DNA of 64,000 bases from Niebla homalea (Eukaryota; Ascomycota; Lecanoromycetes; Lecanorales; Ramalinaceae). Shown here piece by piece: positions 23,881-35,098 of this stretch. The translations under genes were made by a program, and so were the position numbers. The first letter of the stretch is position 1. Each line of letters begins with the position of its first letter. The stretch is taken from the NCBI GenBank assembly GCA_019925105.1, contig JAHGAU010000038.1, forward strand, positions 1-64,000. Direction: 5' to 3'. The notes beneath the pieces were generated by a model. The model was not told where the DNA came from. It did no database searches and saw only the letters and a program-made list of their open reading frames with translations.

Positions 23881-24982
23881 ATGGATTTCTTTCCAAATTA
23901 TTTCCCCTTATCAAATTACTTCACTATGTCCAGGTTCCACATCGTGAATACCACCTTCCTGGCCATTGTTATTATGACATTAGTTGCACTGTACCTCCGG
24001 GAAACTATTCGGAAGCGCAAGCCCGCTAAACTCAACAAAGTCCCAGTCTCAGTCAATTACCATCTCACCAGAGAGTGCAATTACTCTTGCGGTAAGAATC
24101 TCTCCGTCATCCTGACGGCACGAGGCGGCCGGCCGTACGTGGCTAAATTTGTTAGGATTTTGCTTCCACACCGCTACATCGTCGGCGGTTGCTACCCTTT
24201 CGGACGCCAAGAAAGCCATGTCCCTGCTCAAAGACGCCGGTATGAAGAAGATCAATTTCGCTGGCGGAGAGCCATTCATCAAACCAAAATTCCTGGGCGA
24301 GCTGGTCAAATACTGCAAGCAAGATCTCAAGTTGGAATCTGTCTCGATCGTCACCAATGGCAGCAAAGTCAGAGAGGCTTGGCTTCGTGAGTACGGCCAA
24401 TACCTGGACATCATGGCCGTGTCTTGCGACTCCTTCAATGAAAAGACAAACATGGAAATCGGGAGAGGTACCGGCAATCACCTCAAGACCGTAACCGGCG
24501 TGGGTCAGATGTGCAAGGAGCATGGGGTAATGCTGAAGATCAATACTGTCGTAAATCGGTTCAACTTCGAGGAGGATATGAACGCCGGGATCGAGCAGAT
24601 TGATCCGTTTCGATGGAAGTGCTTCCAGGTACTGGTCGTGCCCGAGGAGAACGGTTCAGAGGAGACATTGCGCGATGCGAGACGCTTCCTCATCAATGAT
24701 GACGAGTACCGCCATTTTTGCAATAAACACCAACATCAGAAGAGCTTTGTCAAGGAAAGCAACGACGTTATGGCGAGCTCATACCTGTTGCTTGATGAGT
24801 ACCTGCGCTTCTTGAACAAGGGTGTCAAAGAGCCTACAAAGAGCATCTTGGAGGTTGGTGTTGGGGCGGCCTTGGATGATGTGTACTGGGATGAACGTGG
24901 ATTCAATGAGCGTGGCGGAATCTATGATTGGTCAAAGTCGAGCTGTTCCGACAACTCTGCTAAACAAGGGATGGATTGGTAG
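23881..24982 (+). CDS. Viperin (RSAD2) homologue, radical SAM enzyme
   Basis: Viperins are radical-SAM enzymes that dehydrate CTP to ddhCTP, a viral-polymerase chain terminator; some prokaryotic members use other nucleotides. Two exons (23881-24091 and 24156-24982, 64-nt intron) close at 345 residues. A hydrophobic N-terminal segment (about residues 21-39) should anchor it in a membrane, followed by a basic linker. The [4Fe-4S] motif CNYSCGFC (Cys66, 70, 73) is split by the intron just before the third cysteine. Then come FAGGEPF (SAM binding, 107-110), SIVTNGS, LDIMAVSCDSFNE, IGRG, INTVVNRFNFEEDM, RWKCFQVL, ESN, and SYLLLDEYLRFLN. The C-terminus ends in Asp-Trp, like vertebrate viperin, whose terminal Trp recruits cluster-loading factors. 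All catalytic landmarks are intact. The head-to-head NMP kinase supports a nucleotide-based role. An upstream in-frame ATG at 23779 would add 34 residues. Confidence 0.95.
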
Positions 24983-25788
24983 TGGTGATCACCAAGATCA
25001 CCACTGGAAGTTGTCCGGATTACGGTGATTGGCAGAGGAAAGCTGGGTGGAGGAGTCCATTTTTTGACTTGTAGAGCTGATTGGGGAAAGCTCTCTCTCT
25101 CTCTCTCTCCATACTCATTTCAAAGCAATTTGGCTTGAATCAATTGTTTGCATGCTTGCATTGAATATCATACCTCTACATGTGGTCGTGATGAGTGACA
25201 CTCAAAGAATCTTGGGCGCCCAATAGTGTCTCTTAGTTTCCAATACATTCACAAGTCGCAGATGCAGAGCACCTCAACGTAAGTGGTTGAAAAGGAATTT
25301 GCTGTACAAACCCAAGCTCACTGGGTAGAAATGAAAGAATCATGACGTCATTTCGCACGACGATCGATGCCACGTTGCTGTCTCCCTTCCGACTTGACAC
25401 CCCCTACCAACGGGCATAATCAATGACATCCACTTCCAATAGGTAGAATGTCGATCCTTGGATGATCAGAGATTTCCATTTGTGCGTAAATGATCCTCAA
25501 GGCGTGCGAAGCGGGAAAGGGGACGGATATTCACTACGCCCGTCCTGCTTACCAAAAACCCCGAAAATTGTATCCAGAATTCTGTCCTATGTTGAGCGCT
25601 CTATTATAGGGAACAGACTCAGTCGACGTCTATCAGAGTAACTGATTTCTAATCGATGATCCAGGATCACTTGGTAATCAGGAACAAACTGATATATAAA
25701 CATACCACTTGGTTCTTGAACATCTCTTCTTAACCAAAGTAGAGACATTCTTCCTCAACACATCACCTCATTTGCGCCATCTGCCATT
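24983..25788. other. Intergenic
   Basis: Apart from the CT tract and a TATATAAA-like sequence at about 25,691, possibly a promoter of the downstream SDR, I see no feature. Confidence 0.4.
25091..25109. repeat. CT dinucleotide tract
   Basis: A short (CT)n run downstream of the viperin stop codon; such tracts are common in fungal intergenic DNA. Confidence 0.8.
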
Positions 25789-26765
25789 ATGACAGACTGC
25801 CGCAAAGTTGTACTAATTACCGGGTAACATTTTCACCCTTGTTAGACATTCATCTGCTAAAAGTTCTCACAGGTGCAGTCCCGGAGGCATCGGCAATGCT
25901 CTTGCCCGCGAATTCCATGCACAAGGCTTGCGCGTCCTCGCCACAGGAAGAGCGACCGAGACGATTCAAGATTTAGCGGACGTAGGCATCGAAACGTTGA
26001 GTCTCGAGGTCAACCAATTGAAAAGCATCAACGCTTGCAAAGAAGCAGTCAAGGAACGAACGAAAGGCGGGCTGGACTACCTAGTCAACAACGCAGGAAG
26101 AAGTGCGCTCACCCTTCCCATCCATCAAGACAATATCCGGGACCTCGCTCACAAGAAAGCCAGATTACACCGTCCCTGCCATCGAGACCGACTTCTCTGA
26201 AATGGAAGCGGTCTTCGCCACCAACATTTTCGCCGTTGTGCGGATGAATCAAGCATTCATGCCCCTTCTCCGTCAATCACATGGCACCATCATCCAGATT
26301 GGTTCAGTAGCCGCTTGTTTCCCATTCCCATGGAGCTCGATCTACAACGCTTCAAAGGCTGCGCTACATTCCTATAGCGCAACACTTCGCGTTGAAGTCG
26401 CTCCCTTGGGTGTGCAAGTCATCACTGTTATTACGGGAGGGGTCAAGAGTCGCATCACCAGATTCAAGAGGGTTTTGCAGGAAGGGAGCGCTTATGAGGA
26501 ACTCACGGATGACTACGGGAAGAGGCAGGTGTTTACTCAGACCGGGGCGATGGACACTCAGGTATATGCCAAGGAAGTGGTGCAAAGGGTGCTGGCGGCG
26601 GAAGGGTGGCTGTGGCGGACGAAAAGTATCTGGGTTGGAGGGAAAGTTGGGAGGGTGCGATGGCTGAGCTGGCTCTTGCCCGAAACAGTCATAACTTGGA
26701 TGGTCTCGAGGATGTTTGGGTTCAACAAAGTGCTTCGAGGCCGAGATTACAAGGTCCGCGCATAG
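25789..26765 (+). CDS. AYR1-like short-chain dehydrogenase
   Basis: Three exons (25789-25823, 25873-26102, 26164-26765) close exactly at 288 residues; the first intron splits the TG of the cofactor motif. Features: TGCSPGGIG (cofactor loop), VLATGRA, NNAGR, IGSVAA with catalytic Ser, YNASK with Tyr/Lys, and a C-terminal hydrophobic segment (WLSWLLPETVITWMVSRMFG). The TGCS.GGIG motif and hydrophobic tail resemble NADPH-dependent 1-acyl-dihydroxyacetone-phosphate reductase (yeast Ayr1), a lipid-droplet/ER enzyme; many fungal paralogues have unknown substrates. Relation to the adjacent viperin is not evident. Confidence 0.87.
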
Positions 26766-27627
26766 ATCATTTCGCGAGCATCTGATGCTTGTTACGCTCG
26801 CGTCGTGCAACCAAGTCAATAGAGCTGCCTGTGTGGTGTGAGATCTGCAAATAATGACGCTCTTCGGCCCCTGCGGCTACAAGTGTGGAAGGTGAAGGTG
26901 TCTGAACGGTCGCCGATCAAGAAAAGAGATTGCCTGCTGTTAAAGGTGATTGGAATACGTTATCCGCGTCGTTGATTTCAGTTCGAAGGAAATAAAATAG
27001 CCGTTGCACCCAGAGCCTATGCATCACCGAGGTTGCCACGACAGGTGTGCCGGCTTCTACATCCCCTACTGGCCAGGCTCACTAAGAAGGCGACATCGAC
27101 ATTCTTACCAGAGGTAGCAATCTGGGTCTCCACTGAGTCACACGATTCCATATTTTGTAACTTAATCTCGTATCGTCATCCAAAGTCTTTTGTTTGAGGG
27201 GGACGAAATGACTCCGCATCTCATCAGGGGTCTTATCTCTGCCTTCCAAATGCTTTAACAACTGTTCGCTCGTCGTTCTTGTACATCAGCCAGAAAGCCA
27301 GAAAACACCCTCGTCCATTCTAGTCTCATGCACACCGCATTTGTTGCAGCCCCCCACCCTCCTATCGGCTTCGCAACGGTACCACTCCTGACTTCAAACC
27401 TCGGTTGCTTCTTGTTCCTCTCGTTCCCACCCTTATCTGTAATCGATACCATCTCTTGTCCCTTTTCCCCGAATCTAAGCCTTATTTTCAATCCCACTCT
27501 TCGGCAAATCAGTCTTTGTATGGGCCATTGACTGCCTATTTGTTCCGCTGAAGAAGTTCAGAGGCTTTTTAGTCTCGATATTCTAGGCTTAGTCGGGATC
27601 GCACGTTCGAAAACGGCTGGACCCGTC
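26766..27627. other. Intergenic, nothing recognised
   Basis: Short ORFs on both strands at 27,255-27,531 lack family features. Confidence 0.4.
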
Positions 27628-28635
27628 CTATGTTCGGATGCCTAATAATTTTACGGCAATGCCTTGTCCGAGAGCATTTCCTCCGTGGCCCAATACCGAA
27701 CATAATGACGCAATCGACAATCTACGTCTGAGAGCATCCGCTGCCTCCTTGAGTCTTGGATTGTCTCTTGATACCGGTATAGTTTCACTACTGATCGGAT
27801 TGGGTGGCCAGACCGGAGAATCCCAATCATAATTCTGCGTAAAGCGATTACTAATCTCGTCCCTCGCAAATGGTCGTGGGGGCCCAAAAGTCCATCGACT
27901 CAGTAGACCTGCTTCTGTCGCCGCAGCAGGCGTCAACCGTATGACTCCGTCTGGTCTGGGCAAAAACCCCGATGTGTCGTTGGTGGCATTACTCCACAAC
28001 AGCTCAGCTCCGAGCGCGGTGAGGAATGCCGGTCCATAGAATCCACTGGCGCCTTGTTCCGTCGAGAAGTCCAATCCTAGGGTATACGGAACCGGCTGCT
28101 GGTCATGGGGATCATAGGGAAACGCGTCGACGACGATATCGGTGAAGTCAATGTTGTAGATGTCAAGGTTCATCCACGCAATGTCCACGTCTTGAGTAAA
28201 CATACGGGATTGCCAAAGCACGTAGCTTTCATTCGCGTAGCTTCGTGGCTGATTCGGACCTGAGCTAATGCTCTCCGTAATCTCTAAAGATTGCTCACGG
28301 CTCTCGACGTACCATATCGCGTGAGAATCGAGAGTCCGAGAGTCAATCAGGAGAAACAGATCAGGCTTGTTTTCTCGATCGAGGGTCTCGCGGATCTGGA
28401 AGTGTGAGAGGCCGTGGAAGTCGGTACGGTTGGATATGCTGATTACGGTCGAAGGGTCCTGGAAGCGGGCGAAGGAGCCGATATAGTAGTCATTTTGCAC
28501 GGATGTTCTAATGGCTGGGGTCACGGAAACGGTGGAGTAGACCATTAAGACCTTTGGGACAAGACGCAAGATTTGGACCATCTTTCTTGCCTGTAGTTGG
28601 AACCAATGAGTGCGAATAGAAGTTTCAGCAATCAC
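27628..28635 (-). CDS. Hypothetical protein
   Basis: An uninterrupted 335-codon frame. Internal Met19 (28581) followed by a hydrophobic stretch (VLMVYSTVSV) could be the real start and give a weak signal peptide. Several N-glycosylation sequons (NRT, NES, NAT, NDT) hint at a secretory route, and the C-terminus is moderately basic then glycine-rich. It lacks cysteine-rich character. I do not recognise the family. The strand is chosen because it is the only long frame here and its composition is even. Confidence 0.55.
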   Translation of the reverse strand: MIAETSIRTHWFQLQARKMVQILRLVPKVLMVYSTVSVTPAIRTSVQNDYYIGSFARFQDPSTVISISNRTDFHGLSHFQIRETLDRENKPDLFLLIDSRTLDSHAIWYVESREQSLEITESISSGPNQPRSYANESYVLWQSRMFTQDVDIAWMNLDIYNIDFTDIVVDAFPYDPHDQQPVPYTLGLDFSTEQGASGFYGPAFLTALGAELLWSNATNDTSGFLPRPDGVIRLTPAAATEAGLLSRWTFGPPRPFARDEISNRFTQNYDWDSPVWPPNPISSETIPVSRDNPRLKEAADALRRRLSIASLCSVLGHGGNALGQGIAVKLLGIRT

Positions 28636-28825
28636 GAATTGAGGATTGAAGAAATGTCCGCGCGGATGCTTTCGGAGACATTTGATCCTTTAGCGGATTA
28701 ACTTAGGCAGGGTCACCAGAGGAAGGTTTGTTGTGGATATACGTGAGAGTTGCTACTGTTGCATGCCGTTGGCGGATCACATCCGCCCATGTGCGAATAC
28801 GTCTTTACTCGGCTGATAGATAAGC

Positions 28826-28931
28826 CCCTGAAGGCCCCGCAGTGGGCCCCTAAAAGGCCCCCAAGGGGTCCCCCAAAGTTCTGCGCGACGCCCCCTCCAA
28901 AGGCCCCCTATGAAGGCCCCTATGAAGGCCC
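28826..28931. repeat. Imperfect GGCCCC-rich repeat
   Basis: Repeated AAGGCCCC/TATGAAGGCCCC units, ending in tandem CCTATGAAGGCC copies. Small ORFs here encode only proline-rich nonsense on either strand. Confidence 0.6.
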
Positions 28932-29245
28932 ACAGTAAGTGAATTGTAAGTCTACGTACGCCATGACCAGAATGTTCTTCGGTCGTACTGAGAAGTACGG
29001 CCGGTATGTCTATATGTCCGCGCATAAAATCGTCCGCTATACCCTATCAGGAAGGGCGTATATGCAGACAAAAGGGGTGTACGTGTAGGCAGACCCTAAA
29101 ATAATGTGGTGGGGGCAGTGCAATCTTGTGAGGCCTTAGCTCGATAGCCTAATATCTTGGAAGATATCTCCCACCTTCTGTCTTTATTCTCGGCGCTGTT
29201 GCCACTCTGCGACATCATAGCAGGGGCTGTAAAGAAGGTTCCACA

Positions 29246-30181
29246 ATGTCCGGCGTCACGAGCGTCGATGCCCCAGGCTTTCCGATATCCCTCGTCCGCT
29301 TGATTCTTGCTGTGTTCCTAGTCTGTTCCTTGACATATGCTGGGCCATCGAACGGCTCGGTTTCGCTTTGGTCAGACTCTGCATGCAACTCTCATGGCGA
29401 CACCTCCAATTTCGGCCAACAGGATCCCATCGGGTTGATGTCACTACTGCCCGATACTTGTGGTGTACCTGGCGCCACCGTGCACTCATATCGTGTACGC
29501 TCCAATGCGACATGCAGTAACGGTACAACTGCAGGGTTCTCCTACTTCAATACCAAAAATTGCGCTGCTGATCCGACTGATGAGAATCCAAACCCGCCGA
29601 AATTGAAAAGGCAGACTGATAGTCTGGGCCTTGGGTCGAATCCGCAGCTGAGTGGGGAATGTCTCGCCCTCGTCGCGTTCAACTCTGTTGCATTCATTTG
29701 TGACGGCGTGAACGGAAAAAGCCAGCAGATCCAGAATCCCCAATTGACTATCACGGCCCAAACCTCTTCTTCTCCAACGGCGACGGGTAGTAACCAGCCG
29801 TATACTGGCTTTGGCTCATCCTCGAATGATGGAAATTCTACTGCGAGTGCGCCGTCCAAGTCTGCTACTGCCGCTTCGTCATCAGGAAGTGACGGCGGCG
29901 GTGGAGGCGCGATTTCTCCTGGTGCAACCGCAGGGATTGGCGTTGGCACGGCCGTTGGGATTATTCTTCTTGCTGTCTTGTTATTCTTCGCTTGGAAAGG
30001 CTGGAAAGCTATGAGAAATGACGTCGTGGCTGACTCGGGTCCCGTGTCGGTCGCTGGTACAGTGAGGACCAGGAAGATGAGAGGAGCTTTGAATGCAAAT
30101 AGAGTCCCCGTCGAGAGCGGTGGGGATGCTATTCATGAGAAGGGCGATGCGGCAGGGGCGCATGAGATGGCAACGCATTAA
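29246..30181 (+). CDS. Single-pass membrane protein with Ser-rich ectodomain
   Basis: Intronless, 311 residues. An N-terminal hydrophobic segment (LVRLILAVFLVCSLTYA) should be a signal peptide. The ectodomain has about seven cysteines and several sequons, followed by a Ser/Thr/Gly-rich stalk (about 170-225), a transmembrane helix (VGTAVGIILLAVLLFFAW, about 233-250) with a basic stop-transfer, and a 60-residue cytoplasmic tail. This layout resembles fungal cell-wall sensors (Mid2/WSC style), but no WSC cysteine pattern is visible. Role: possible surface receptor or wall anchor, by inference only. Confidence 0.75.
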   Translation: MSGVTSVDAPGFPISLVRLILAVFLVCSLTYAGPSNGSVSLWSDSACNSHGDTSNFGQQDPIGLMSLLPDTCGVPGATVHSYRVRSNATCSNGTTAGFSYFNTKNCAADPTDENPNPPKLKRQTDSLGLGSNPQLSGECLALVAFNSVAFICDGVNGKSQQIQNPQLTITAQTSSSPTATGSNQPYTGFGSSSNDGNSTASAPSKSATAASSSGSDGGGGGAISPGATAGIGVGTAVGIILLAVLLFFAWKGWKAMRNDVVADSGPVSVAGTVRTRKMRGALNANRVPVESGGDAIHEKGDAAGAHEMATH

Positions 30182-30943
30182 TACCAATGATGAAGGTCGT
30201 TGCTACCGAGGGCTCAGCATCCATTTTGCACACCGAGCAACCATTCTACCGTGGGGATACCAATATGTTTTTGTGGAAGCCAGTTGTCAATTACTGTCAT
30301 CCTATCAAGGACAACGATGCGCACATCTTCCGACCTTCTCTCTCCACCCATGTTGGACAGATGCTCAGGCGTTTCTGGCGTCATATTTGTCTGCAGATAC
30401 ACCAGCTCCAGCGCCCACTCAAAGGTACCTCTCTAATGTATGTTGGTCCTTTGCGGCGCCAGTGCTTTGTCCAATTTGAGGTCATCAAGCCTTCATGGCT
30501 AAGAAATTCAAGTGGGCTTGGCCTCTGACATCGGCTTGGCATCGTCTTTGCTGTCCAGAGGAGCTTTGAGTTGCAGGAAGTTGAGTTGGAAGGACCTCCG
30601 ATGGCTTTGAGTGCTACGAGAGGAGCCGCACATATGCTGTAGATCGTGGCTTTGTACGTGCGACAGGCTCCGGAGTCGGTTGATTGGCTATGAAGCAGAC
30701 TTTTTGGAAAGATCCAGGGTTTTGGGTGGCGATTTGTGCAAGCGGACGATGAAAGTCACTCTATGGCTTGAGTATCACAGACCAAAAGGTATAAAGATCT
30801 CGACTTTGACTTATGTTGGCCTTGTTAAGAGCAATACAACGCCTCTTCAGACTCACCCAAGAACCAATCAACTTCTCCAAACATTCTCAACATCTACTCA
30901 AAGGCCGTCCTTACCATCCTCGCCCTACCGCCGCTAGGCCAGC
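30182..30943. other. Intergenic, nothing supported
   Basis: Short ORFs at 30,187-30,530 and 30,611-30,937 lack family features. Part of this may hold the missing 5' exon of the next gene. Confidence 0.35.
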
Positions 30944-31588
30944 GTGCGTTTGGCCAGTCGTTTTCTGCAAGACTCCAAGGTATTCTACTTCGACCAACTG
31001 CCAAACGATTTCACCAGCGAGTTCCCTTCGGAGCTGGATAGCGCCAAAGGCCAACTCTACATCCGCAAAGACGTCGCGGAATTGGACGGGCCTTCCATCA
31101 GCTGTGATTCCAATGGTACCATTGAGCTTTTCTTCAAGAATGTCTCCGCATTAGAGCTTGACGGCGTGGGATACGAGATGATCGGCTCCCCAATCCTTGT
31201 CCCCCACAACTATACAAGCGCGAAGGGCTGCCCCGATCTGAAGAACTGCACATTCTTTGGACCAAGGAAAGCTGTCCCCCAGGAAGTCCTTGCGGAGCTG
31301 GGCGATAAGGACGACTACGCCATATACGTCACGATCAGCTTAGACGGTCTCGAAGATAACAAATTGACGATTTCCGCTATCTGGACCGACTATCATTCTC
31401 TGTTCGGTGCCATTGGTGACGCTCCCGAGGGTCTGGAATGGTTCAATGGTGGTATCTATCCTTGGACGGAATTCATTGGGTTCCCCAACATGGTGAGGCG
31501 CATAAATGGGAAAAATCGCGCCGCTGTGGTGGGTGCTCTAACGAGCTTCGCAGCAGACACGATATGGGGTCTTTTGACAAGGAGGTAA
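30944..31588 (+). CDS. Hypothetical, possibly secreted protein, 5' end unresolved
   Basis: About 210 codons read well from LASRFLQDSKVFYF to WGLLTRR and a stop at 31588. No ATG opens this frame: it begins after TAG at 30935-30937. A signal-peptide-like stretch (SKAVLTILALPPLGQRAFG) sits just upstream in a different frame, so either a short intron or a one-base indel separates the start from the body. Sequons NGT, NVS, NYT and NCT and an ILVPHNYTSAKGCPD segment suggest an extracellular domain. Family not recognised. Confidence 0.5.
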   Translation: MRLASRFLQDSKVFYFDQLPNDFTSEFPSELDSAKGQLYIRKDVAELDGPSISCDSNGTIELFFKNVSALELDGVGYEMIGSPILVPHNYTSAKGCPDLKNCTFFGPRKAVPQEVLAELGDKDDYAIYVTISLDGLEDNKLTISAIWTDYHSLFGAIGDAPEGLEWFNGGIYPWTEFIGFPNMVRRINGKNRAAVVGALTSFAADTIWGLLTRR

Positions 31589-32366
31589 GCCCGAGCTTCG
31601 GTCGAAAAGGCTGTGGGTCGCAAGGCAGGTGGCCGTTAGCAGCTCAGTGCTAAATATTTTTCCGTCGTCTTGATGTCGCACTGATTGCGGTAATTCGCCC
31701 ATTATTCTCAAGATTCAGCTAATATTAAGGTATATAATTCCCGTCTTGAATTTCTTACAAGCACAAATTGAAAGTCACTGAAAACAGGCTCCTTTGCCAA
31801 GTCCCTCATATCTTCATAATTCCTCATCGGGTTTGTGACCCACCAAGAGCCCTGCGATTGAGGAAAAAATTCTCTTTCCTCGGTATACCAAAGAGGCCAG
31901 GACGTCAGTAGTACTTCCACTGCGTTTCAAAGTCTATGAAAGAGGAGCTCTATTTCTTACCTTCCTCACGAGTTTTGATGCGCAGTCGATCCAACTTACA
32001 CAGGCCCGCTTTTCATTGGATCACACCTATGCCATCTCCAAAAGCATCATTGGGTGTTCAATACAGCATTCCAGCAGATATTTCAATGATTCAGTGCAGG
32101 CACCCAACATCATCGGAAAGCGACAGGTACTTCGTGAAACATTTGTGCAATCACATTTCCACGATCCAGAAGCACTATAGATAAGGAAATCTAGAACGCC
32201 GACGCCTTACATCCATGAAGCATTACGGGTCAGGGGACCTCAACAAACAACCCGACCAGAAGCCCGAAGCATCACAACTGAACACGATTGCGACACCCAT
32301 TTCCTCACCCGTTTTCCCGCCCTAGCTCTGCATATCAAACGCCACCTCCCCCAACTTTTTCCAAAT
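31589..32366. other. Intergenic, nothing recognised
   Basis: Only short overlapping ORFs without family features. Confidence 0.4.
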
Positions 32367-32803
32367 CTACTCATTCAAATCACTACAGTGCTCACACAGA
32401 GCCTTCCCCCCAGTGGCACACCTCGCCCCATACCACCCCTGACAATGCACCGTCAACCCTGGTACCGGGTCCCCGCACCAACTCTTGTCCCTCCCGAAGT
32501 ATGCCGGCGTGATATCCGAGTTCACGACCTCGTCCCAGCCGTCGTCGCAGTGGCCGCCGCAAAAAGGGGCCGTACCGAACCAGCGGCGGTCGCAGTACCC
32601 TGGAGGATGTGTGAATATGTGGATATGAGGGGCAGAGGGGGGGGGCAGTCATGGAGTCAAAAGTAGCCAAAGGATTTTCGAAGGGGGCTAGTAGGTGGCC
32701 GTTTGAGGGATAGGTGGTATCGGGACTTACGTTCTTTGACTTCTGCGAGCGCGGAAAGAGGGAGGAGGAGGAGGACAACTTTGAGCCAAAAGTCTGGTGT
32801 CAT
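32367..32803 (-). CDS. Small secreted cysteine-rich protein
   Basis: Two exons (32731-32803 and 32367-32599) flank a 131-nt GT..AG intron and join in frame to give 101 residues. The N-terminus is a clear signal peptide (hydrophobic core VVLLLLPLSALA, cleavage near residue 20). The roughly 80-residue mature part has eight cysteines (CDRRW, PFCGGHCDDGW, WCGD, HCQGW, ARCATG, ALCEHC), no lysine-rich tail and no known domain. Size, even cysteine number and position in an accessory region match the profile of fungal small secreted proteins, including effector candidates. Longer overlapping ORFs in other frames are shadows. No function can be assigned. Confidence 0.72.
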
Positions 32804-35098
32804 CTGGGATGGGTATTTAGATCATTGTGGGATTCAAGGCGTGCAGTGATATTACCTTGCTTGGGTAGAGGTTGATGCGATTCGAAGGTGATATGGTTAT
32901 TCGTTGGATGTGGAAACGCAGCTAAGCTTAAGTCACCAGAGTTAAAAGCGAGCGTACATGTGAGATTTGAAGAGTGGAATGCAAGCGCGGCGACCTCAGG
33001 ATTAAATATGTAATATAGATTAACTTTCTGTCTTCGGAAACCGTAGGTTAAAGGTCTGTTTTGGGCTGGCAATGGCGTTGCTGCCCTTTCACATCCGAAA
33101 CCATCTCGCCAATGAAACTGAGTGTGCATCGGAGGAATTGGGGACGCCAAAAAGTTTGAGTTGAAGTACCGGCCCACAAGCGTCTGATTATCACCGTCGC
33201 AATGAAAAGTGCCACAGAACGGTGCGGTTCGATCTCAGCGCGTTTCAAATGCCGCCTTTGGACCCAATAGGTCAGCAAGTGCTATGTATTGATCCCAGAG
33301 AGAATTTACTTGCGATTCGCTGGTGCTGCGAGCGGTAAAAGAAGCGTAAGAAGGGATCTGTAGAATACATGAGCTGAGTACGAGTATCCGTGATATGCTT
33401 CTTGATTCCTTGACCCTTTTTAAGGCCTTGATCTTGGAGTGTTCCGTTCTTGGAGATGGACTTGTCGGGGAAGGTACCCAAGAGACTGTCCAAATCCAGA
33501 ATCCATCTTGCAATGAACCCGATAAAGCCTTTCCAAATTAAAAATGCCTCACAACGTTGCAGCAAAGTCCTCGTACTGGCATGGCCAGCCACCAGACGAA
33601 AAGCCTCGGGATGGTTCAAGAGCATTGCTCTCAGACACACTTGCTGCCAAAGATACACCCGGCTCCATGGGAGTCCTGGCAGCGAGTGATATCCATAGGT
33701 TGGGCATTACCGCACCAACTGGTGAGATACCCCATCATCTCAGGATGAAGCCGGTAGCACCTCACTTCGAGCCCCTCGCTGCAGAAACCTTGACAGAAGG
33801 GACATGTGCCTTCCCAATGGTGATCATACGTTGCTCGTTGTGGGCAGTGAGTGAACTGACTGGACGATGGTAAAGTACCTGGATCAATAGGGATGGACGT
33901 ACGATTGGCTCGGCATCAGCATGCCTCTGCTCCGCAGGCCCCCAGGTTTTCTCCACAGCGAAGTCGGCGTGTTACGCATATGCGAAGACGAAAGCGCCGC
34001 ACTGGCAAGCGCCATGATCATGGAATTCAGCGTGGAGGAGGAGTTGGCGCAGTATATGGGATCGTGCGAGAAGGTGACGAGCTCTGCGCATTCAGCGTAA
34101 AACACGGTAGGGACCCCTTGACCGGCATATTGATAGCGCGACGATTCTGAACGCCGTCGAGGGAAAGACTAGTTCCGCTGGTGCCAGGATGCCCTCGGCA
34201 ACGAGCCCAAGGGAATCGCTATTGCCGTTCACTGGGTCAGCAAGCTCGGTAGATGTCAGGGATGGTTGCTTTGTGGCTTTAGTGGGATGTGGACCTGAAG
34301 CCTAGCAGTACAAGTAGCTCAGACTGATACGGTCGCTCTAGACTTGGATCATTCTCAGCGTTGTGAGCTGCATGTATTGATGAGATTCGGAAGACGGAAG
34401 CTTATCATGGACCGGATTGAGGATGAGTTCATAGCAGAAAATGGATCAAGAGAGTGGAGAGGGTATTTCAAGACCGCGACGATTCGAAGCGAAGCCAACA
34501 CTGGTGAATGTGGCAGAAAGGAGGTAAGAAGCTGTGTTTGATTTTCTATCTGTATTTCTGAAAAGGCTGGTGATCCCGATGAGTGCCAGCTCTGTGTGAA
34601 ACTGCACCGTTATCGTTTGCTCAGGCCCGTGCTCGCTTTCGAAACTTGGTGAATAGATCATTGAAGCCCGTCCACGATTCCATTTGTGTGTGGTGATGCT
34701 GGGGGTGACGGGACATAGAGAATTCACTTGATTGCTCGCGCGAGGTTCGAAATTTTGGCACATATTGAATCGCTGGCAGAGCACCGAATTAATGACGTTC
34801 AGGGGCTCTAGAGGGTCCAACATTCGCTTCAGTCTACGGAGTAGCGATAGCAACAAGGTTCACTGGCCGTTCTCTCTACTTCTAATACTAGCTGGAAATA
34901 ATCTATGAATGTATTCCGATGAGTCCTCTGGCAGAACTTACGACCACAAGGTCCTGCCGAATTTGAATGTCCTGATACAGCGTCAATCTCATCCTTTTCC
35001 AGGCCAAACGCTTGTTGGAGCGGGTGTAGAGCAAGATTGGAATCTATCCAGCGCGCATCACTCCCTTCCAAGAGAAAATCCATCAATTGAAGTTGTCC
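32804..35098. other. Coding-like scraps, no supported gene
   Basis: Several short frames look partly protein-like: the plus strand at 33,544-33,730 and 33,915-34,105 (ending EEELAQYMGSCEKVTSSAHS), and the minus strand at 33,235-33,658. I could not join any into a spliced gene and recognise no domain. The stretch may hold degraded genes. Confidence 0.3.

Noticed and set aside
33235..33658. Minus-strand ORFs with some protein-like character
   Set aside because: No start context, splice partners or recognised domain; the plus strand is equally open.
34446..35086. Minus-strand ORFs downstream of the DUF6536 gene
   Set aside because: The DUF6536 gene ends cleanly at 35099 and these frames cannot be joined to it.
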